From Ureibacillus thermophilus (GTDB taxonomy: Bacteria > Bacillota > Bacilli > Bacillales_A > Planococcaceae), in NCBI RefSeq assembly GCF_004331915.1, contig NZ_CP036528.1, positions 2,117,651 through 2,181,650 of the forward strand: a DNA stretch of 64,000 nucleotides. Direction: 5' to 3'. A program made the translations under genes and the position numbers. Shown here in pieces: positions 1 through 8,236 of this stretch. The notes beneath the pieces were generated by a model. That model saw nothing but the letters and a program-made list of their open reading frames with translations. It did no database searches and was not told the DNA's origin. Each line of letters starts with the position of its first letter. The stretch's first letter is position 1.

Positions 1-315
1 CCAAAATTTTAATACCTTATTCCATACTTTTTCCTTCATTCCCTCATCAGAAGACGCTTCCGCTTTTCCCTCAATTTCCAAATAGGCATCACCAAATCCT
101 TTTCCATCATATCCTATCAAAATGTGAACATATGGATTATTGGAAAGCTCTTCTACCTTATGGGTATCTTTGCTTGTGACCGTATACAAAGTTAAGTTAT
201 CGTTGTAAAAGGTCATATAGCGAGTATGGGGTTTATTGCCTTCAATTGTTGCCATCGTACCTACTAAATTGTCATTCAAAATTTTCTCTGCGATTTCTCG
301 ATCGGTTTTTGCCAT
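1..315 (-). CDS. PNPOx-like general stress protein (partial, C-terminus cut by window edge)
   Basis: Only the first 105 residues are inside the window; the reading frame is open to base 1. The protein starts MAKTDREIAEKIL and contains the GTMAT...GKPHTRYM-like pattern of the split-barrel pyridoxamine 5'-phosphate oxidase-like family (general stress protein 26/YdaG group), which bind flavin. ATG at 313-315 is preceded by a GGAGTGATG-type ribosome binding site. Residues such as R32 and the HILIGYDGKGFG stretch fit the barrel. The exact substrate is unknown; family membership is inferred from motif pattern only. It appears to be the 5'-proximal part of a single gene, transcribed leftwards away from the patatin gene. 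Confidence 0.75.
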   Translation of the reverse strand, partial: MAKTDREIAEKILNDNLVGTMATIEGNKPHTRYMTFYNDNLTLYTVTSKDTHKVEELSNNPYVHILIGYDGKGFGDAYLEIEGKAEASSDEGMKEKVWNKVLKFW

Positions 316-374
316 GTCCATCACTCCATTCATCGTTTTTATTTTTAGTATTTTAAAAAATGCAGTCATTTATG

Positions 375-1259
375 TTAATGAATCGGCCGCCAATATTTCA
401 AAAAATGTTCCGCCTTTGTCCTGCCAATTTGAATCAACTGTTCTTTCGCATCTTCATCCAAATCAAACTGCGTAGCGCTATAATGCTCCACTGGGATAAA
501 AATAATATTTTTCTCATGCCTTCTTGAAATGTACCGATTATCATGGGCATTCATCATCGACTTAAATAATGCCTCAAATAAATGCAGCCCATTCTCGATT
601 TTATGAGGAGGAATTTCTGAAGCGTGACTGCTGAGTTTTAACCCTAAAATTGGCCGAACCTTTTTCCCGTTATCATAAATCCACAATGGAAAATTGCTTA
701 ATACTCCGCCGTCGACAAAGATGGAATCTCCATTCCCATTGTGAATTTTTACTGGTTCAAAGAAAAACGGTATGCCGCAGCTCATTCTTAATGCTTTTGC
801 AACCGAAAACTCTCTCCAATCTTTTCCATACAAATGCAACTCATCTGGCAGTACAATCATGCGGCCGTTTGTTAAATCTGAGACAACCACTTTTAAGGAA
901 TCTTTTGGCAAATCCCCAAAGGTATATACATTTTTTTCTGCTAATTTTTTCCACAGCCATTTTTCAAGAGCTTTTCCTTTATACAATCCTAAGCGTATAT
1001 ATAAATTCAACCATTTCATGAAAGGAAGGGTTTTCGAAAACCTCGGTGCATCGAGCAGCGATTTTGTATCCAATTCGTCCAATGCCTTCTCCATTTCCTG
1101 CACTGTATACCCGGCTGCAATAAAAGCAGCTACAATGGAACCGGCGCTTGTTCCAGCCACCCTTTTAAAGATATATCCTTTTTCCGACAATACTTGAAGG
1201 GCACCGATAAAGGCAAAAGCTTTTACTCCACCACCTGAAAAAACACCATCTATTTCCAT
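375..1259 (-). CDS. Patatin-like phospholipase family protein (YqhO-like)
   Basis: The 294-residue protein has all parts of the patatin Ser-Asp dyad: the oxyanion glycine loop SGGGVKA (residues 8-14), the nucleophile elbow G36-T-S38-A-G40, and the catalytic D183-G-G motif. It should hydrolyse acyl chains of lipids in or near the membrane; no signal peptide or membrane segment is evident. Length is normal for the YqhO/RssA-type bacterial group. The start is supported by AGGGAGAGG seven bases upstream of ATG. It stands alone, transcribed in the same direction as the downstream stress gene with a 59-base gap. The true substrate is unknown. Confidence 0.85.
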   Translation of the reverse strand: MEIDGVFSGGGVKAFAFIGALQVLSEKGYIFKRVAGTSAGSIVAAFIAAGYTVQEMEKALDELDTKSLLDAPRFSKTLPFMKWLNLYIRLGLYKGKALEKWLWKKLAEKNVYTFGDLPKDSLKVVVSDLTNGRMIVLPDELHLYGKDWREFSVAKALRMSCGIPFFFEPVKIHNGNGDSIFVDGGVLSNFPLWIYDNGKKVRPILGLKLSSHASEIPPHKIENGLHLFEALFKSMMNAHDNRYISRRHEKNIIFIPVEHYSATQFDLDEDAKEQLIQIGRTKAEHFLKYWRPIH

Positions 1260-1357
1260 GTACCTCTCCCTTATTTTTCATTGGTATAATAATGTAAGAA
1301 AAAATAAGGGATTTTAGAACTTTTTATCGAGAAGAATCGAAAGGGTTTAGTAAAAAA

Positions 1358-1387
1358 TTCGCAAGCTATGTATATGCAGCTTGCGAA
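1358..1387 (-). terminator. Rho-independent terminator of the small gene at 1402-1575
   Basis: A perfect 10-bp stem (TTCGCAAGCT / AGCTTGCGAA) with a 10-base loop is followed on the minus strand by a run of T. It lies 14 bases after the stop codon of the small ORF and ends that single-gene unit. Confidence 0.8.
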
Positions 1388-1401
1388 TAGGTTGTCGAAT
1401 A

Positions 1402-1575
1402 TTATTCGTTTAAAATAGAAGGATTTTGCTTACTAGATGGCTTGCCTTTGTTTTCATTTTGATTTGCTTTTTTTGCTTTCTCATTTTGGCCAATCACATC
1501 CAAATCATCCGGGCTTAAATCATACCCATAGCCATATTCTTCTCGATCTAATGATTTTTCTTTTTTCTTCGCCAT
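1402..1575 (-). CDS. Small charged hypothetical protein, 57 aa
   Basis: This short, very hydrophilic protein starts MAKKKEKSLDREEYGYGYDLSPDDLD and has a Lys/Asn-rich tail. The ATG at 1573-1575 is chosen because a near-perfect GGAGGTGA site lies seven bases upstream; the longer frame start (1593) would put that site inside the gene. A strong terminator follows. I do not recognise a family. It looks like a short soluble, possibly disordered, protein typical of small sporulation-associated Bacillales peptides, but no sporulation promoter was identified, so function is open. Confidence 0.7.
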   Translation of the reverse strand: MAKKKEKSLDREEYGYGYDLSPDDLDVIGQNEKAKKANQNENKGKPSSKQNPSILNE

Positions 1576-1710
1576 ATCGGTCACCTCCATCAAACATAAT
1601 GTGTCCCAAATTCTCCAATTTATGCGGAAGGTGAAAAATTGAAAAGTTCACTACAACTAACGAATTTTAGGAAGAAAAATATACAAAATAAAAATTGCTT
1701 CAACGCAAAC

Positions 1711-1755
1711 AAAAAGGATCAGCCTTCACCCACAAAGGATGAAAGCTGATCCTTT
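1711..1755 (-). terminator. sodA terminator
   Basis: Inverted repeat AAGGATCAGC...GCTGATCCTT with additional partial pairing inside the arms, followed on the minus strand by CCTTTTTG. It lies about 50 bases beyond the sodA stop codon. Confidence 0.75.
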
Positions 1756-1802
1756 CTTGCTAGCCGTTCAGAACTTGCAAGAAGCTCTGATCAGAAGAAC
1801 CA

Positions 1803-2414
1803 TTATTTTTTCGCAGCTGCGTATTTTTCAGCTACAACGTCCCAGTTTACTACATTCCAGAATGCAGAGATGTAATCAGGACGACGGTTTTGATATTTTA
1901 AGTAATAAGCATGCTCCCAAACGTCTAAACCAAGGATTGGTGTTTCGCCTTCCATGTATGGAGAATCTTGGTTTGGTGTAGAAGTAACTTTTAACTCGCC
2001 GTTTTTATCTACTACAAGCCAAGCCCAACCTGAACCGAAGCGGCCAGCAGCAGCTTTAGAGAATTCATCTTTAAATGCATCAAAGCTGCCGAATTTTGCA
2101 TCGATCGCAGCTGCTAAATCACCTGTAGGAGCTTTTGCACCACCAGGAGTTAAAATTTCCCAGAACAAAGAGTGGTTGGCATGTCCGCCGCCGTTGTTGC
2201 GTACAGCAGTTTGTTTATCTGCAGGCACTGCATCAAGATTTGAGATTAATTCAATTAAATCTTTATCTGCGAATTCTGTGCCTTCAACAGCAGCATTTAA
2301 GTTTGTCACATACGTATTGTGGTGTTTCGTATGGTGAATTTCCATTGTTTGTGCGTCAATATGAGGTTCTAATGCGTCATATGCATAAGGTAATTTTGGT
2401 AATTCAAATGCCAT
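1803..2414 (-). CDS. sodA: Manganese superoxide dismutase
   Basis: The 203-residue protein converts superoxide to peroxide and oxygen in the cytoplasm. The N-terminal helical hairpin and the alpha/beta C-terminal domain are complete. Metal ligands are H27, H81, D164 and H168 ([11 protein letters not shown] signature), and Q149 (NQDSP) is the outer-sphere glutamine position typical of Mn-type enzymes. ATG is preceded by GGGAGGAAA. Position next to the DUF456 and DUF1189 genes matches the B. subtilis yqgB-yqgC-sodA neighbourhood. It has its own promoter and terminator. Mn rather than Fe use is inferred from sequence pattern. Confidence 0.97.
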   Translation of the reverse strand: MAFELPKLPYAYDALEPHIDAQTMEIHHTKHHNTYVTNLNAAVEGTEFADKDLIELISNLDAVPADKQTAVRNNGGGHANHSLFWEILTPGGAKAPTGDLAAAIDAKFGSFDAFKDEFSKAAAGRFGSGWAWLVVDKNGELKVTSTPNQDSPYMEGETPILGLDVWEHAYYLKYQNRRPDYISAFWNVVNWDVVAEKYAAAKK

Positions 2415-2463
2415 GAAAATTTCCTCCCTTTATATAAATCAGTAATTTCTTACCTCTGCTATA

Positions 2464-2492
2464 AGATTATCAGAATAAATATAGCCGTTCAA
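2464..2492 (-). promoter_or_regulatory. Probable sigma-A promoter of sodA
   Basis: On the minus strand a TTGAAC -35 (2487-2492) and a TAATCT -10 (2464-2469) are separated by 17 bases, about 50 bases upstream of the sodA start codon. Assigned by consensus match only. Confidence 0.5.
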
Positions 2493-2591
2493 TTATTACG
2501 CTCAGCCTCTATGCTATTTCGGACTTTTGACTGAAACCATGTTCGCCCGCTGAAACCCAACCAAACTCACTATTTCCCTTCAACGGTGTTT

Positions 2592-3074
2592 TTATACGAT
2601 GGCGACGATAAAAATCACAATCATCACCAATTGAAGAACACATTTCGTTGCTACAGAAGTTAAAAAACCGACAAGGGAACCGATGCCCGCCCGGAATGCC
2701 TGATAAATGTTCGAACGGGCAACAATAAATTCCCCAATCACTGCCCCTAAAAAAGGGCCTATCAGTATGCCCAAAAATGGAATGACAAACGGGCCTATCA
2801 AAAGCCCAATCGTACTTCCCCAAAGGCCTGCTTTTGTTCCGCCAAATTTTTTCACACTAATCAAATTCGCGATTGTATCCGCCAAAAACAAAAGAATGAC
2901 AAACAGGATTTCAATCAGCCAAAACCCCAAGGAAAGTTCGGTAAAGGAAAAAAACAATCCATAAAGGATAAAACCCAGCAATAAAAACAGCACTGACGGA
3001 ATAATCGGGTATATTAAACCGATAAAGGCGATGATAAAACAAGCGATAATTAACAACCAAGCAAGAAATTCCAA
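2592..3074 (-). CDS. yqgC: DUF456 membrane protein (YqgC)
   Basis: A 160-residue, almost entirely hydrophobic protein with about five predicted membrane helices and the small-residue-rich GLWGSTIGLLIGPFVIPFLGILIGPFLGAVIGE segment characteristic of DUF456 (glycine-zipper-like repeats around residues 83-115). Function of the family is unknown. It lies between sodA and the divergently transcribed DUF1189 gene, as in B. subtilis. The start ATG follows GGGAGGGAAGAAGTT. A separate transcript from sodA is likely because a 177-base gap with the sodA promoter lies downstream. Confidence 0.85.
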   Translation of the reverse strand: MEFLAWLLIIACFIIAFIGLIYPIIPSVLFLLLGFILYGLFFSFTELSLGFWLIEILFVILLFLADTIANLISVKKFGGTKAGLWGSTIGLLIGPFVIPFLGILIGPFLGAVIGEFIVARSNIYQAFRAGIGSLVGFLTSVATKCVLQLVMIVIFIVAIV

Positions 3075-3189
3075 CTTCTTCCCTCCATACTTGTTATGGC
3101 GTAATAGATTAAAAAAGTTTCAAGAAAACCAATTTGTTCATTTTTTCTTTTTCCCTTTTCATGTTAAACTTTCAATGGAGGAGAAAATC

Positions 3190-3705
3190 ATGGTTTCGCA
3201 TATACAATTGTTTTTAGACAGCCTATTTCAACCCAAAAAACTTGCGGCCTATCGGATACTATCCATTGGAAAAGTCATTCAATACGTTTTCATACTCATC
3301 ACCATCGTGACGTTTTTTTCTTTTATTCAATTTATGACAGGAGTATCTGAAACAGCCATTCAAATGAAAGGTTTGCAACAATATGTGAAAGACATTCAAT
3401 GGCTGCTTTATCCTTTCGCTCTTTTTTTATTGTTTTTTACATCGACCGTACTATTGTTTGTTCGAATTTCCATTTATGCAGCAATTGGCACAATCTTCAT
3501 CAAATTATTTAAACGCCGCGGTGAATATCGGCATATGTGGAGAACAACCGCTTTTGCCATCACTTGGTCGACTCTACTTTCTATCCTCTTTTCCTTTTTC
3601 AGCCTTTCTAGCGGGCTAGCCACAACAATAAACGCAATCATTACTATTTTTCTATTAATTCTTGCATCCTTCAATTATCCAAAATTAGAAAAAACAAAGT
3701 TCTGA
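3190..3705 (+). CDS. yqgB: DUF1189 membrane protein (YqgB-like)
   Basis: A 171-residue integral membrane protein starting MVSHIQLFLDSLFQPKKLAAYR. It has the DUF1189 layout: a short cytosolic N-terminus, a first helix near residues 30-50, an external segment, then three more helices. ATG at 3190 is chosen because GGAGGAG lies seven bases upstream; the longer open frame beginning at 3031 includes non-coding sequence that overlaps the divergent promoter region. Role is unknown; its conserved position near sodA and a LysM gene suggests an envelope function, which is inference. Confidence 0.8.
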   Translation: MVSHIQLFLDSLFQPKKLAAYRILSIGKVIQYVFILITIVTFFSFIQFMTGVSETAIQMKGLQQYVKDIQWLLYPFALFLLFFTSTVLLFVRISIYAAIGTIFIKLFKRRGEYRHMWRTTAFAITWSTLLSILFSFFSLSSGLATTINAIITIFLLILASFNYPKLEKTKF

Positions 3706-3748
3706 ATCCTTTCCTGCTTCATATAGTGGAGCAAGGAGGGATTTTTTT

Positions 3749-4078
3749 ATGAAACGATTTCTATCAATTGCCATGATCATCCTTCTAGCAGTTGTTATTA
3801 AAATAGATTTAACGGATGGAACCGTTCCCTTAATTGCCCATTCTGAATCTCAACCTTGCAATGAACAGCTTTCCGTAAAATCCGTGCCCGTTATGACACA
3901 AGAAGGCGATACGGTGCAACGCCTGCTTGCAGAATTTTCAACGGATGAAAGAATTTCCTTGCCTGAGCGGATGGCGGATTTTTATAAAATGAACCCTCAC
4001 TTGAAAAATCAAGCCATCGTTCCTGGTGAATTCATTAAAATTCCGATTTACGCAAGCCAAGAGAATTGCAAAAAATAA
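3749..4078 (+). CDS. Secreted or membrane-anchored LysM-domain protein, 109 aa
   Basis: The first 20 residues form a hydrophobic signal/anchor ([19 protein letters not shown]). A single LysM-type module occupies roughly residues 48-100: it opens with [10 protein letters not shown], continues with [24 protein letters not shown], and is the peptidoglycan-binding fold. Two cysteines (C36 and C106) flank the module and could form a disulfide, which is inference. RBS CAAGGAGGG precedes ATG. It follows yqgB by 43 bases and occupies the position of B. subtilis yqgA, but I cannot assert orthology. Confidence 0.7.
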   Translation: MKRFLSIAMIILLAVVIKIDLTDGTVPLIAHSESQPCNEQLSVKSVPVMTQEGDTVQRLLAEFSTDERISLPERMADFYKMNPHLKNQAIVPGEFIKIPIYASQENCKK

Positions 4079-4091
4079 TAATGTTTCTTCC

Positions 4092-4120
4092 TTGTCGACA
4101 CAATTTTACACTGCTAAAAT
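4092..4120 (+). promoter_or_regulatory. Sigma-A promoter of ispG
   Basis: TTGTCG (4092-4097) and TAAAAT (4115-4120) are separated by exactly 17 bases, 50 bases upstream of the ispG start. A small hairpin (AAGGTAC/GTACCTT, 4131-4153) lies in the leader between the promoter and the ribosome binding site. Confidence 0.65.
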
Positions 4121-4169
4121 AGTGGAAGTGAAGGTACGGGAAAAGTACCTTAAGAAGGAGAGAGTTTGG

Positions 4170-5270
4170 ATGAGTGAAATTATTCATCGTACAAAAACAC
4201 GTCCTGTACGTGTTGGGAATTTAACTATCGGTGGAAACAATGAAGTCATCGTTCAAAGTATGTGTACAACGAAAACCCATGATGTAGAAGCAACGGTCGC
4301 TGAAATTTTGCGGCTTGAAGAAGCAGGATGCCAAATTGTGCGCGTTGCTGTTCCAGATGAACGGGCAGCAGCAGCCATTCCAGAAATTAAAAAACGCATC
4401 CATATCCCATTAGTAGCGGATATTCATTTTAACTATAAACTTGCATTAATGGCAATAGAAAACGGCATCGATAAAGTGCGCATCAACCCAGGAAATATCG
4501 GCCGCCGCGAAAAAGTAGAAGCCGTTGTCAAAGCGGCCAAAGAAAGAGGCGTGCCTATTCGGATTGGTGTCAATGCAGGTTCCCTTGAAAGACATATTCT
4601 AGAAAAATATGGCTATCCAACAGCAGATGGTATGGTCGAATCTGCTTTACATCATATAAAAATACTCGAAGATTTAGATTTCCATGATATCATCGTGTCC
4701 ATGAAAGCTTCGGATGTCAACCTTGCCATTGAGGCTTATGAAAAAGCAGCCCGCACCTTCGATTATCCATTGCATCTAGGGATCACAGAATCAGGAACGC
4801 TCTTTTCCGGCACAGTAAAATCTGCAGCAGGTTTAGGAGCCCTTCTTTCAAGAGGCATTGGAAATACGATCCGCATTTCCCTTTCTGCTGACCCAGTAGA
4901 AGAAGTAAAAGTAGCAAGAGAATTATTAAAAGCCTTTGGTCTTGCATCCAATATGGCCACATTAGTTTCTTGCCCTACTTGCGGACGAATTGAAATCGAT
5001 TTAATCTCAATTGCCAATGAAATTGAAGAATATATTTCCAAATTAAATGTTCCGCTCAAAGTCGCCGTGCTAGGATGTGCGGTAAACGGACCTGGCGAAG
5101 CAAGAGAAGCAGACATCGGAATTGCCGGAGCCCGTGGAGAAGGCCTTCTCTTTATGAAAGGAAAAACGGTGCGAAAAGTGCCTGAAGAAACAATGGTGGA
5201 AGAATTGAAAAAAGAAATCGACAAATTGGCAGCAGAAAAATTGGCTGAACGGGAACAACAGCAAATTTAA
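4170..5270 (+). CDS. ispG: 4-hydroxy-3-methylbut-2-enyl diphosphate synthase (IspG/GcpE)
   Basis: This 366-residue enzyme performs the penultimate step of the MEP isoprenoid pathway, reducing MEcPP to HMBPP. The N-terminal TIM barrel (with VADIHFNY and [10 protein letters not shown]) binds substrate; the C-terminal part carries the [4Fe-4S] ligands C268, C271 (SCPTCGR), C303 ([10 protein letters not shown]) and E310. ATG at 4170 is chosen from AAGGAGAGAG seven bases upstream and from the promoter at 4092-4120; the open frame upstream to 4026 overlaps the LysM gene and is not coding. It is the first gene of a two-gene unit with the nucleotidase 19 bases downstream. Confidence 0.97.
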   Translation: MSEIIHRTKTRPVRVGNLTIGGNNEVIVQSMCTTKTHDVEATVAEILRLEEAGCQIVRVAVPDERAAAAIPEIKKRIHIPLVADIHFNYKLALMAIENGIDKVRINPGNIGRREKVEAVVKAAKERGVPIRIGVNAGSLERHILEKYGYPTADGMVESALHHIKILEDLDFHDIIVSMKASDVNLAIEAYEKAARTFDYPLHLGITESGTLFSGTVKSAAGLGALLSRGIGNTIRISLSADPVEEVKVARELLKAFGLASNMATLVSCPTCGRIEIDLISIANEIEEYISKLNVPLKVAVLGCAVNGPGEAREADIGIAGARGEGLLFMKGKTVRKVPEETMVEELKKEIDKLAAEKLAEREQQQI

Positions 5271-5289
5271 TCTCGAGGGGGGAGTCGCG

Positions 5290-5862
5290 ATGAAGAAAAA
5301 ACCTCGTTTTGGCATTGATATCGATGGAACTGTTACAACTCCCGATACGCTGCTTCCGTACATCAATAAACAATATAAAACCAATATTGTGCTTGATGAT
5401 GTCATTGAGTATGATTTTTTAAGCGCATTCCCCCATCCCGTCGACCGAAAAGAGTTTGCGCGATGGTTTAAAGAAAATGAACCTTATTTTTACGCTGTCA
5501 GCAAAATTGCCCAAGATGCCCAACGAATTTTAAACAACTGGCATAAACAATATGAATTATTTTATATTTCCGCAAGAGACCATCATTTGTATGATGTGAC
5601 AAAACGATGGTTTGAAAAACATCAAGTTCCTTACGATCATATTGAATTAATCGGCAGCCACAATAAATTAGAAGTGGCGAAAAAACATCGCATCGAAGTT
5701 TTTTTTGAAGACAAGCACGATAATGCGGTCGAACTAGCAGAAGAATTAAAGATTCCAGTGCTTCTTTTCGATACGCCGTATAATCGTAAAGCTATCCCTA
5801 GCAATGTCGTGCGGGTGAAAAATTGGAAAGAAGCAAATGAATGGATTGAGCGGCATTTTTAA
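5290..5862 (+). CDS. HAD-family 5'-nucleotidase-like phosphatase (YqfW-like)
   Basis: The 190-residue protein has the haloacid dehalogenase motif I F8-G-I-D-I-D-G-T (DxD nucleophile pair), motif II in YISARDHH, and motif III/IV near the C-terminal FFEDKHDNAVELA. This is the pattern of the small NT5C-type deoxyribonucleotidase group that includes YqfW of B. subtilis. It probably dephosphorylates a nucleotide or other small phosphate ester; the substrate is not known. RBS GAGGGGGGAG precedes ATG. It is probably cotranscribed with ispG and ends at a strong bidirectional terminator. Confidence 0.8.
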   Translation: MKKKPRFGIDIDGTVTTPDTLLPYINKQYKTNIVLDDVIEYDFLSAFPHPVDRKEFARWFKENEPYFYAVSKIAQDAQRILNNWHKQYELFYISARDHHLYDVTKRWFEKHQVPYDHIELIGSHNKLEVAKKHRIEVFFEDKHDNAVELAEELKIPVLLFDTPYNRKAIPSNVVRVKNWKEANEWIERHF

Positions 5863-5868
5863 TCATAA

Positions 5869-5910
5869 CCCAAGGCTTGTCCATGAATGTTGTACAAGCC
5901 TTGGGATTTT
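5869..5910. terminator. Bidirectional terminator between the nucleotidase gene and the 42-aa ORF
   Basis: A 12-bp perfect stem CCCAAGGCTTGT (5869-5880) / ACAAGCCTTGGG (5894-5905), then ATTTTTAT on the plus strand. It serves the ispG-nucleotidase unit and, overlapping the end of the small minus-strand ORF, possibly that gene too. Confidence 0.85.
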
Positions 5911-6038
5911 TATAACTCCAATACCCCCTTCATCCACCGCTCCACAAATCTCTCAAACGTAATCCCATATCGATTATAAATATCGTGGTATACAAAATAG
6001 ACTCCCAGCTTCTCTAACAAATCATCATTGATTTTCAT
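5910..6038 (-). CDS. Small hypothetical protein, 42 aa
   Basis: A short ORF starting MKINDDLLEKLGVYFVYHDIY and ending in FVERWMKGVLEL. It is rich in aromatic and acidic residues. The ATG at 6036-6038 is chosen because AGAAGGGAAG lies just upstream; the longer frame (to 6092) adds a region without a ribosome binding site. No family recognised. The composition (balanced, few rare codons) and terminator directly at its end favour a real gene, but short length keeps confidence modest. Confidence 0.5.
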   Translation of the reverse strand: MKINDDLLEKLGVYFVYHDIYNRYGITFERFVERWMKGVLEL

Positions 6039-6167
6039 GAATTCTTCCCTTCTAATAGAGTTAAATTCAACAAAAATTAACGGAAATTTCAAATTCCTCT
6101 AAACCAACGATGAATTTTTTCGCTATCATGATATTGGGCGCTAGTTTAATCACTAGGAGGTTTCGGA

Positions 6168-6668
6168 ATGAAGAAAGTCCATTTTTTTGTTGCCATTATT
6201 ATTTCAATAATTCTATTATCCGGATGCAGCAATATGAAAGAGGCAGTTTCTGGCATACAAACACAAGCGGAAAAAGCGAAAAGCGGTTTGACGGTCGATG
6301 CTTTTTCTTTGCGTGAAACTGAACTTGAATATAACAATGAAACCTTTACTGTAGAGGATTTATTTAAAACCATTTTACGTGATGTCCAATGGGAATATGA
6401 AAAAAATGAAAATCAAGATTATCTGCTTGTAAAAGGGACATGGAAGGAACCTTTATTTGACGATTTAAATTTATCTGAAGAAGAAAAAAAGGAACTTTCA
6501 ACGACTGGAAAAATTTATATTCGATTAGTTTTTGAAAAGAATGAACTCATTCCTAGTGAAACAACCGCATCGATGAAGTTGAAAGAAGAAACGTTAGTGG
6601 ATGAAAAAGGAGAAGATATTCTACATTACTTTTACAATCTGTATTTGAATGTAAAATCGTCTAATTAA
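6168..6668 (+). CDS. Putative lipoprotein of unknown function, 166 aa
   Basis: The N-terminus is a classical lipoprotein signal: basic MKK, a hydrophobic core, and the lipobox L17-S-G-C20, so the mature protein should be diacylglycerol-anchored at C20 on the outer face of the membrane. The mature part is acidic and soluble with no motif I recognise. A perfect AGGAGG lies seven bases before ATG. It stands alone, ends at a strong shared terminator, and faces the convergent esterase-like gene. It belongs to the least conserved part of the window; function unknown. Confidence 0.75.
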   Translation: MKKVHFFVAIIISIILLSGCSNMKEAVSGIQTQAEKAKSGLTVDAFSLRETELEYNNETFTVEDLFKTILRDVQWEYEKNENQDYLLVKGTWKEPLFDDLNLSEEEKKELSTTGKIYIRLVFEKNELIPSETTASMKLKEETLVDEKGEDILHYFYNLYLNVKSSN

Positions 6669-6698
6669 AAAAAGCTGACGGCGGCTGTCAGCTTTTTT
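6668..6698. terminator. Bidirectional terminator between lipoprotein and esterase-like gene
   Basis: AAAAAAGCTGAC (6668-6679) pairs perfectly with GTCAGCTTTTTT (6687-6698) around a 7-base loop. U-runs occur in both directions, so it ends both convergent genes; it overlaps the last codons of the esterase-like gene. Confidence 0.88.
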
Positions 6699-7332
6699 CA
6701 TGGACATCTTCCATAATAAAATCAATAAAATCACGCATATTTTCAGGGGAAACTCCGTGGCCAACGGGATATGTTTTGTAAACGACTGTTGCTCCATAAT
6801 CTTCAAAAAACGCTTTGCTTTCTTCACTCCAGAAAATCGGATAATCGAAATCATATTCCCCATGGGAAATAAAAATTCTAGTTCCCCTCATGTTCTGTTT
6901 AAAATATTGCTCCTTCACAAAATTCGGCAAGAATCCTGACAATGAAGCACATGCTTTTATTTGATTGCCCATAACCACACATAATGTTTGGGCAATGGCT
7001 GCTCCTTGGTTAAAGCCCGCAACAAAAATTTTCTCCGGATCTAAATGATATTCTTCGATCGCTTTCAAAATGAAATCTCTTATCACAGCGACCACTTTGT
7101 CAAAAATAGCTTGTGTAGGCTTTCCTTCCTCTTCAAAAGTATAAAAGGCATAACCCGGATCATGGGTAATAGGTCCTCTTAAACTAAATACATGGCAAAC
7201 ATCTTTCAAATCCCCAATAATTTGCAGCAAATCTTCCTCGTTGCTTCCAAGTCCATGAAACAAAAAAATGGCAGGACTTTTTTGGCTTTTTTCCTTTGGT
7301 TCTATATGTTTAAAAGTAAACACTGATTCCAT
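6688..7332 (-). CDS. Alpha/beta-hydrolase (carboxylesterase/phospholipase type) with Asn in place of the catalytic Ser
   Basis: A 214-residue cytosolic alpha/beta-hydrolase of the dienelactone hydrolase/carboxylesterase (YtpA/MhqD-like) group: oxyanion strand FLFHGLGSN (23-31), nucleophile elbow, DxD near 161-163 (SHGEYDFDYP) and catalytic H192 (YPVGHGV). The elbow, normally GFSQGA, reads G106-F-N108-Q-G-A here; codon AAC at 7009-7011 is clear in the sequence. Without the serine the usual ester hydrolysis should fail, so the protein may be a non-catalytic binder, use another chemistry, or be decaying. The rest of the ORF is intact and has an AGGAGGAAGG site. It is convergent with the lipoprotein gene. 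Confidence 0.8.
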   Translation of the reverse strand: MESVFTFKHIEPKEKSQKSPAIFLFHGLGSNEEDLLQIIGDLKDVCHVFSLRGPITHDPGYAFYTFEEEGKPTQAIFDKVVAVIRDFILKAIEEYHLDPEKIFVAGFNQGAAIAQTLCVVMGNQIKACASLSGFLPNFVKEQYFKQNMRGTRIFISHGEYDFDYPIFWSEESKAFFEDYGATVVYKTYPVGHGVSPENMRDFIDFIMEDVHEKS

Positions 7333-7608
7333 TTTCCTTCCTCCTGTACTGAGCTACGAATGCGAAAACATCTCATTCTTCCTATCAAATTATTTTAACA
7401 TGAATCCTAATCATAAGGTTTTTATCATTTTGATAAAAATCTTTGAAAAACAACCTGAAATTTCTTTAAAATATATCATTTTCATTATTATTAAAAATTT
7501 ATCTATGATTTGAAATTGAATTTGGTAAACTATTATTAGATGCTTTTATTCGATGCTTTGTTTGATTCGGGGAAATCATACAACTTGCATTTCAAAGGGG
7601 TGTAAAGA

Positions 7609-8220
7609 ATGTATAGGGAAATCACTGTTGATCGCAGTTTATTGTATATCGAGCAATATCATATTGATACATTTAATGAATTAGCCAAGAAATACAGCCA
7701 ATTTAATTATCTTGTCAAAGAAGGCGCACTTAATTTAATCGATGCATGGATTATTGCTTTTAATATTTGGCTACTGCTCTTGCCTGACAAATACCATATC
7801 ATACACTCTGCGGGAAAAACCCTATTCTACTCCTCAAATTTTGTCATTCTCACTGCGCTTGAAGAAAATATTCATATAAATCAGCTTAAAGCGAGAGAAA
7901 ATCGCCCCGAATTACTATATTATATCATTTCTCTACAACTGGCTACAGGAATCAATCGATGGATTTTGCATGTCATGTTGAAGCATGACTTAACAGATAT
8001 GATTGAGCGCAATAAAAATCGAGTCTATTTTGACGCTCATCTAGGAACAAAAGAAGAAATTCAAATTTTTTTAGAAAACCAATCCAGATTTGTCAAAGCA
8101 GCTGTAAAAGAACTGAATTCCACCAATTCCTTTGACAAAATGATTAGGCGTTCGATTAATGAGTCCCATAATGTATATAATGATTATCAGAATAAATCGA
8201 AAGAGCCATCTACTTATTAG
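7609..8220 (+). CDS. Unrecognised protein, 203 aa
   Basis: Starts MYREITVDRSLLYIEQYHID behind AAAGGGGTG. The protein is mixed alpha-helical by appearance, with a hydrophobic stretch near residues 41-59 (LNLIDAWIIAFNIWLLLLP) and another near 105-125 that could be buried or membrane-associated helices, and a basic polar C-terminus. No catalytic motif or domain is recognised. It is flanked by about 270 bases of AT-rich non-coding sequence upstream and by mobile-element remnants downstream, which suggests recent acquisition or a lineage-specific gene; that is inference. A -35/-10-like pair (TTGAAA 7510, TATTAT 7531) upstream is weak. Confidence 0.6.
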   Translation: MYREITVDRSLLYIEQYHIDTFNELAKKYSQFNYLVKEGALNLIDAWIIAFNIWLLLLPDKYHIIHSAGKTLFYSSNFVILTALEENIHINQLKARENRPELLYYIISLQLATGINRWILHVMLKHDLTDMIERNKNRVYFDAHLGTKEEIQIFLENQSRFVKAAVKELNSTNSFDKMIRRSINESHNVYNDYQNKSKEPSTY

Positions 8221-8231
8221 AAGATGGCTCT
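8202..8231 (+). terminator. Hairpin at the 3' end of the 203-aa gene (terminator-like)
   Basis: AGAGCCATCT (8202-8211) / AGATGGCTCT (8222-8231) form a perfect 10-bp stem spanning the stop codon, but no T-run follows on the plus strand, so intrinsic termination is uncertain. Confidence 0.35.
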
Positions 8232-8236
8232 CAGCT

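Noticed and set aside
2509-2823. Minus-strand 104-codon open frame overlapping yqgC
   Set aside because: Cys/His/Phe-rich out-of-frame shadow of a hydrophobic gene; no ribosome binding site. The gap 2493-2591 itself shows nothing I can name.
3031-3189. N-terminal extension of the DUF1189 frame by 53 codons
   Set aside because: The extension lies in the divergent promoter region, has no ribosome binding site, and the ATG at 3190 has GGAGGAG at ideal spacing.
4026-4169. N-terminal extension of ispG
   Set aside because: It overlaps the LysM gene in another frame and the ispG promoter; the family N-terminus starts at 4170.
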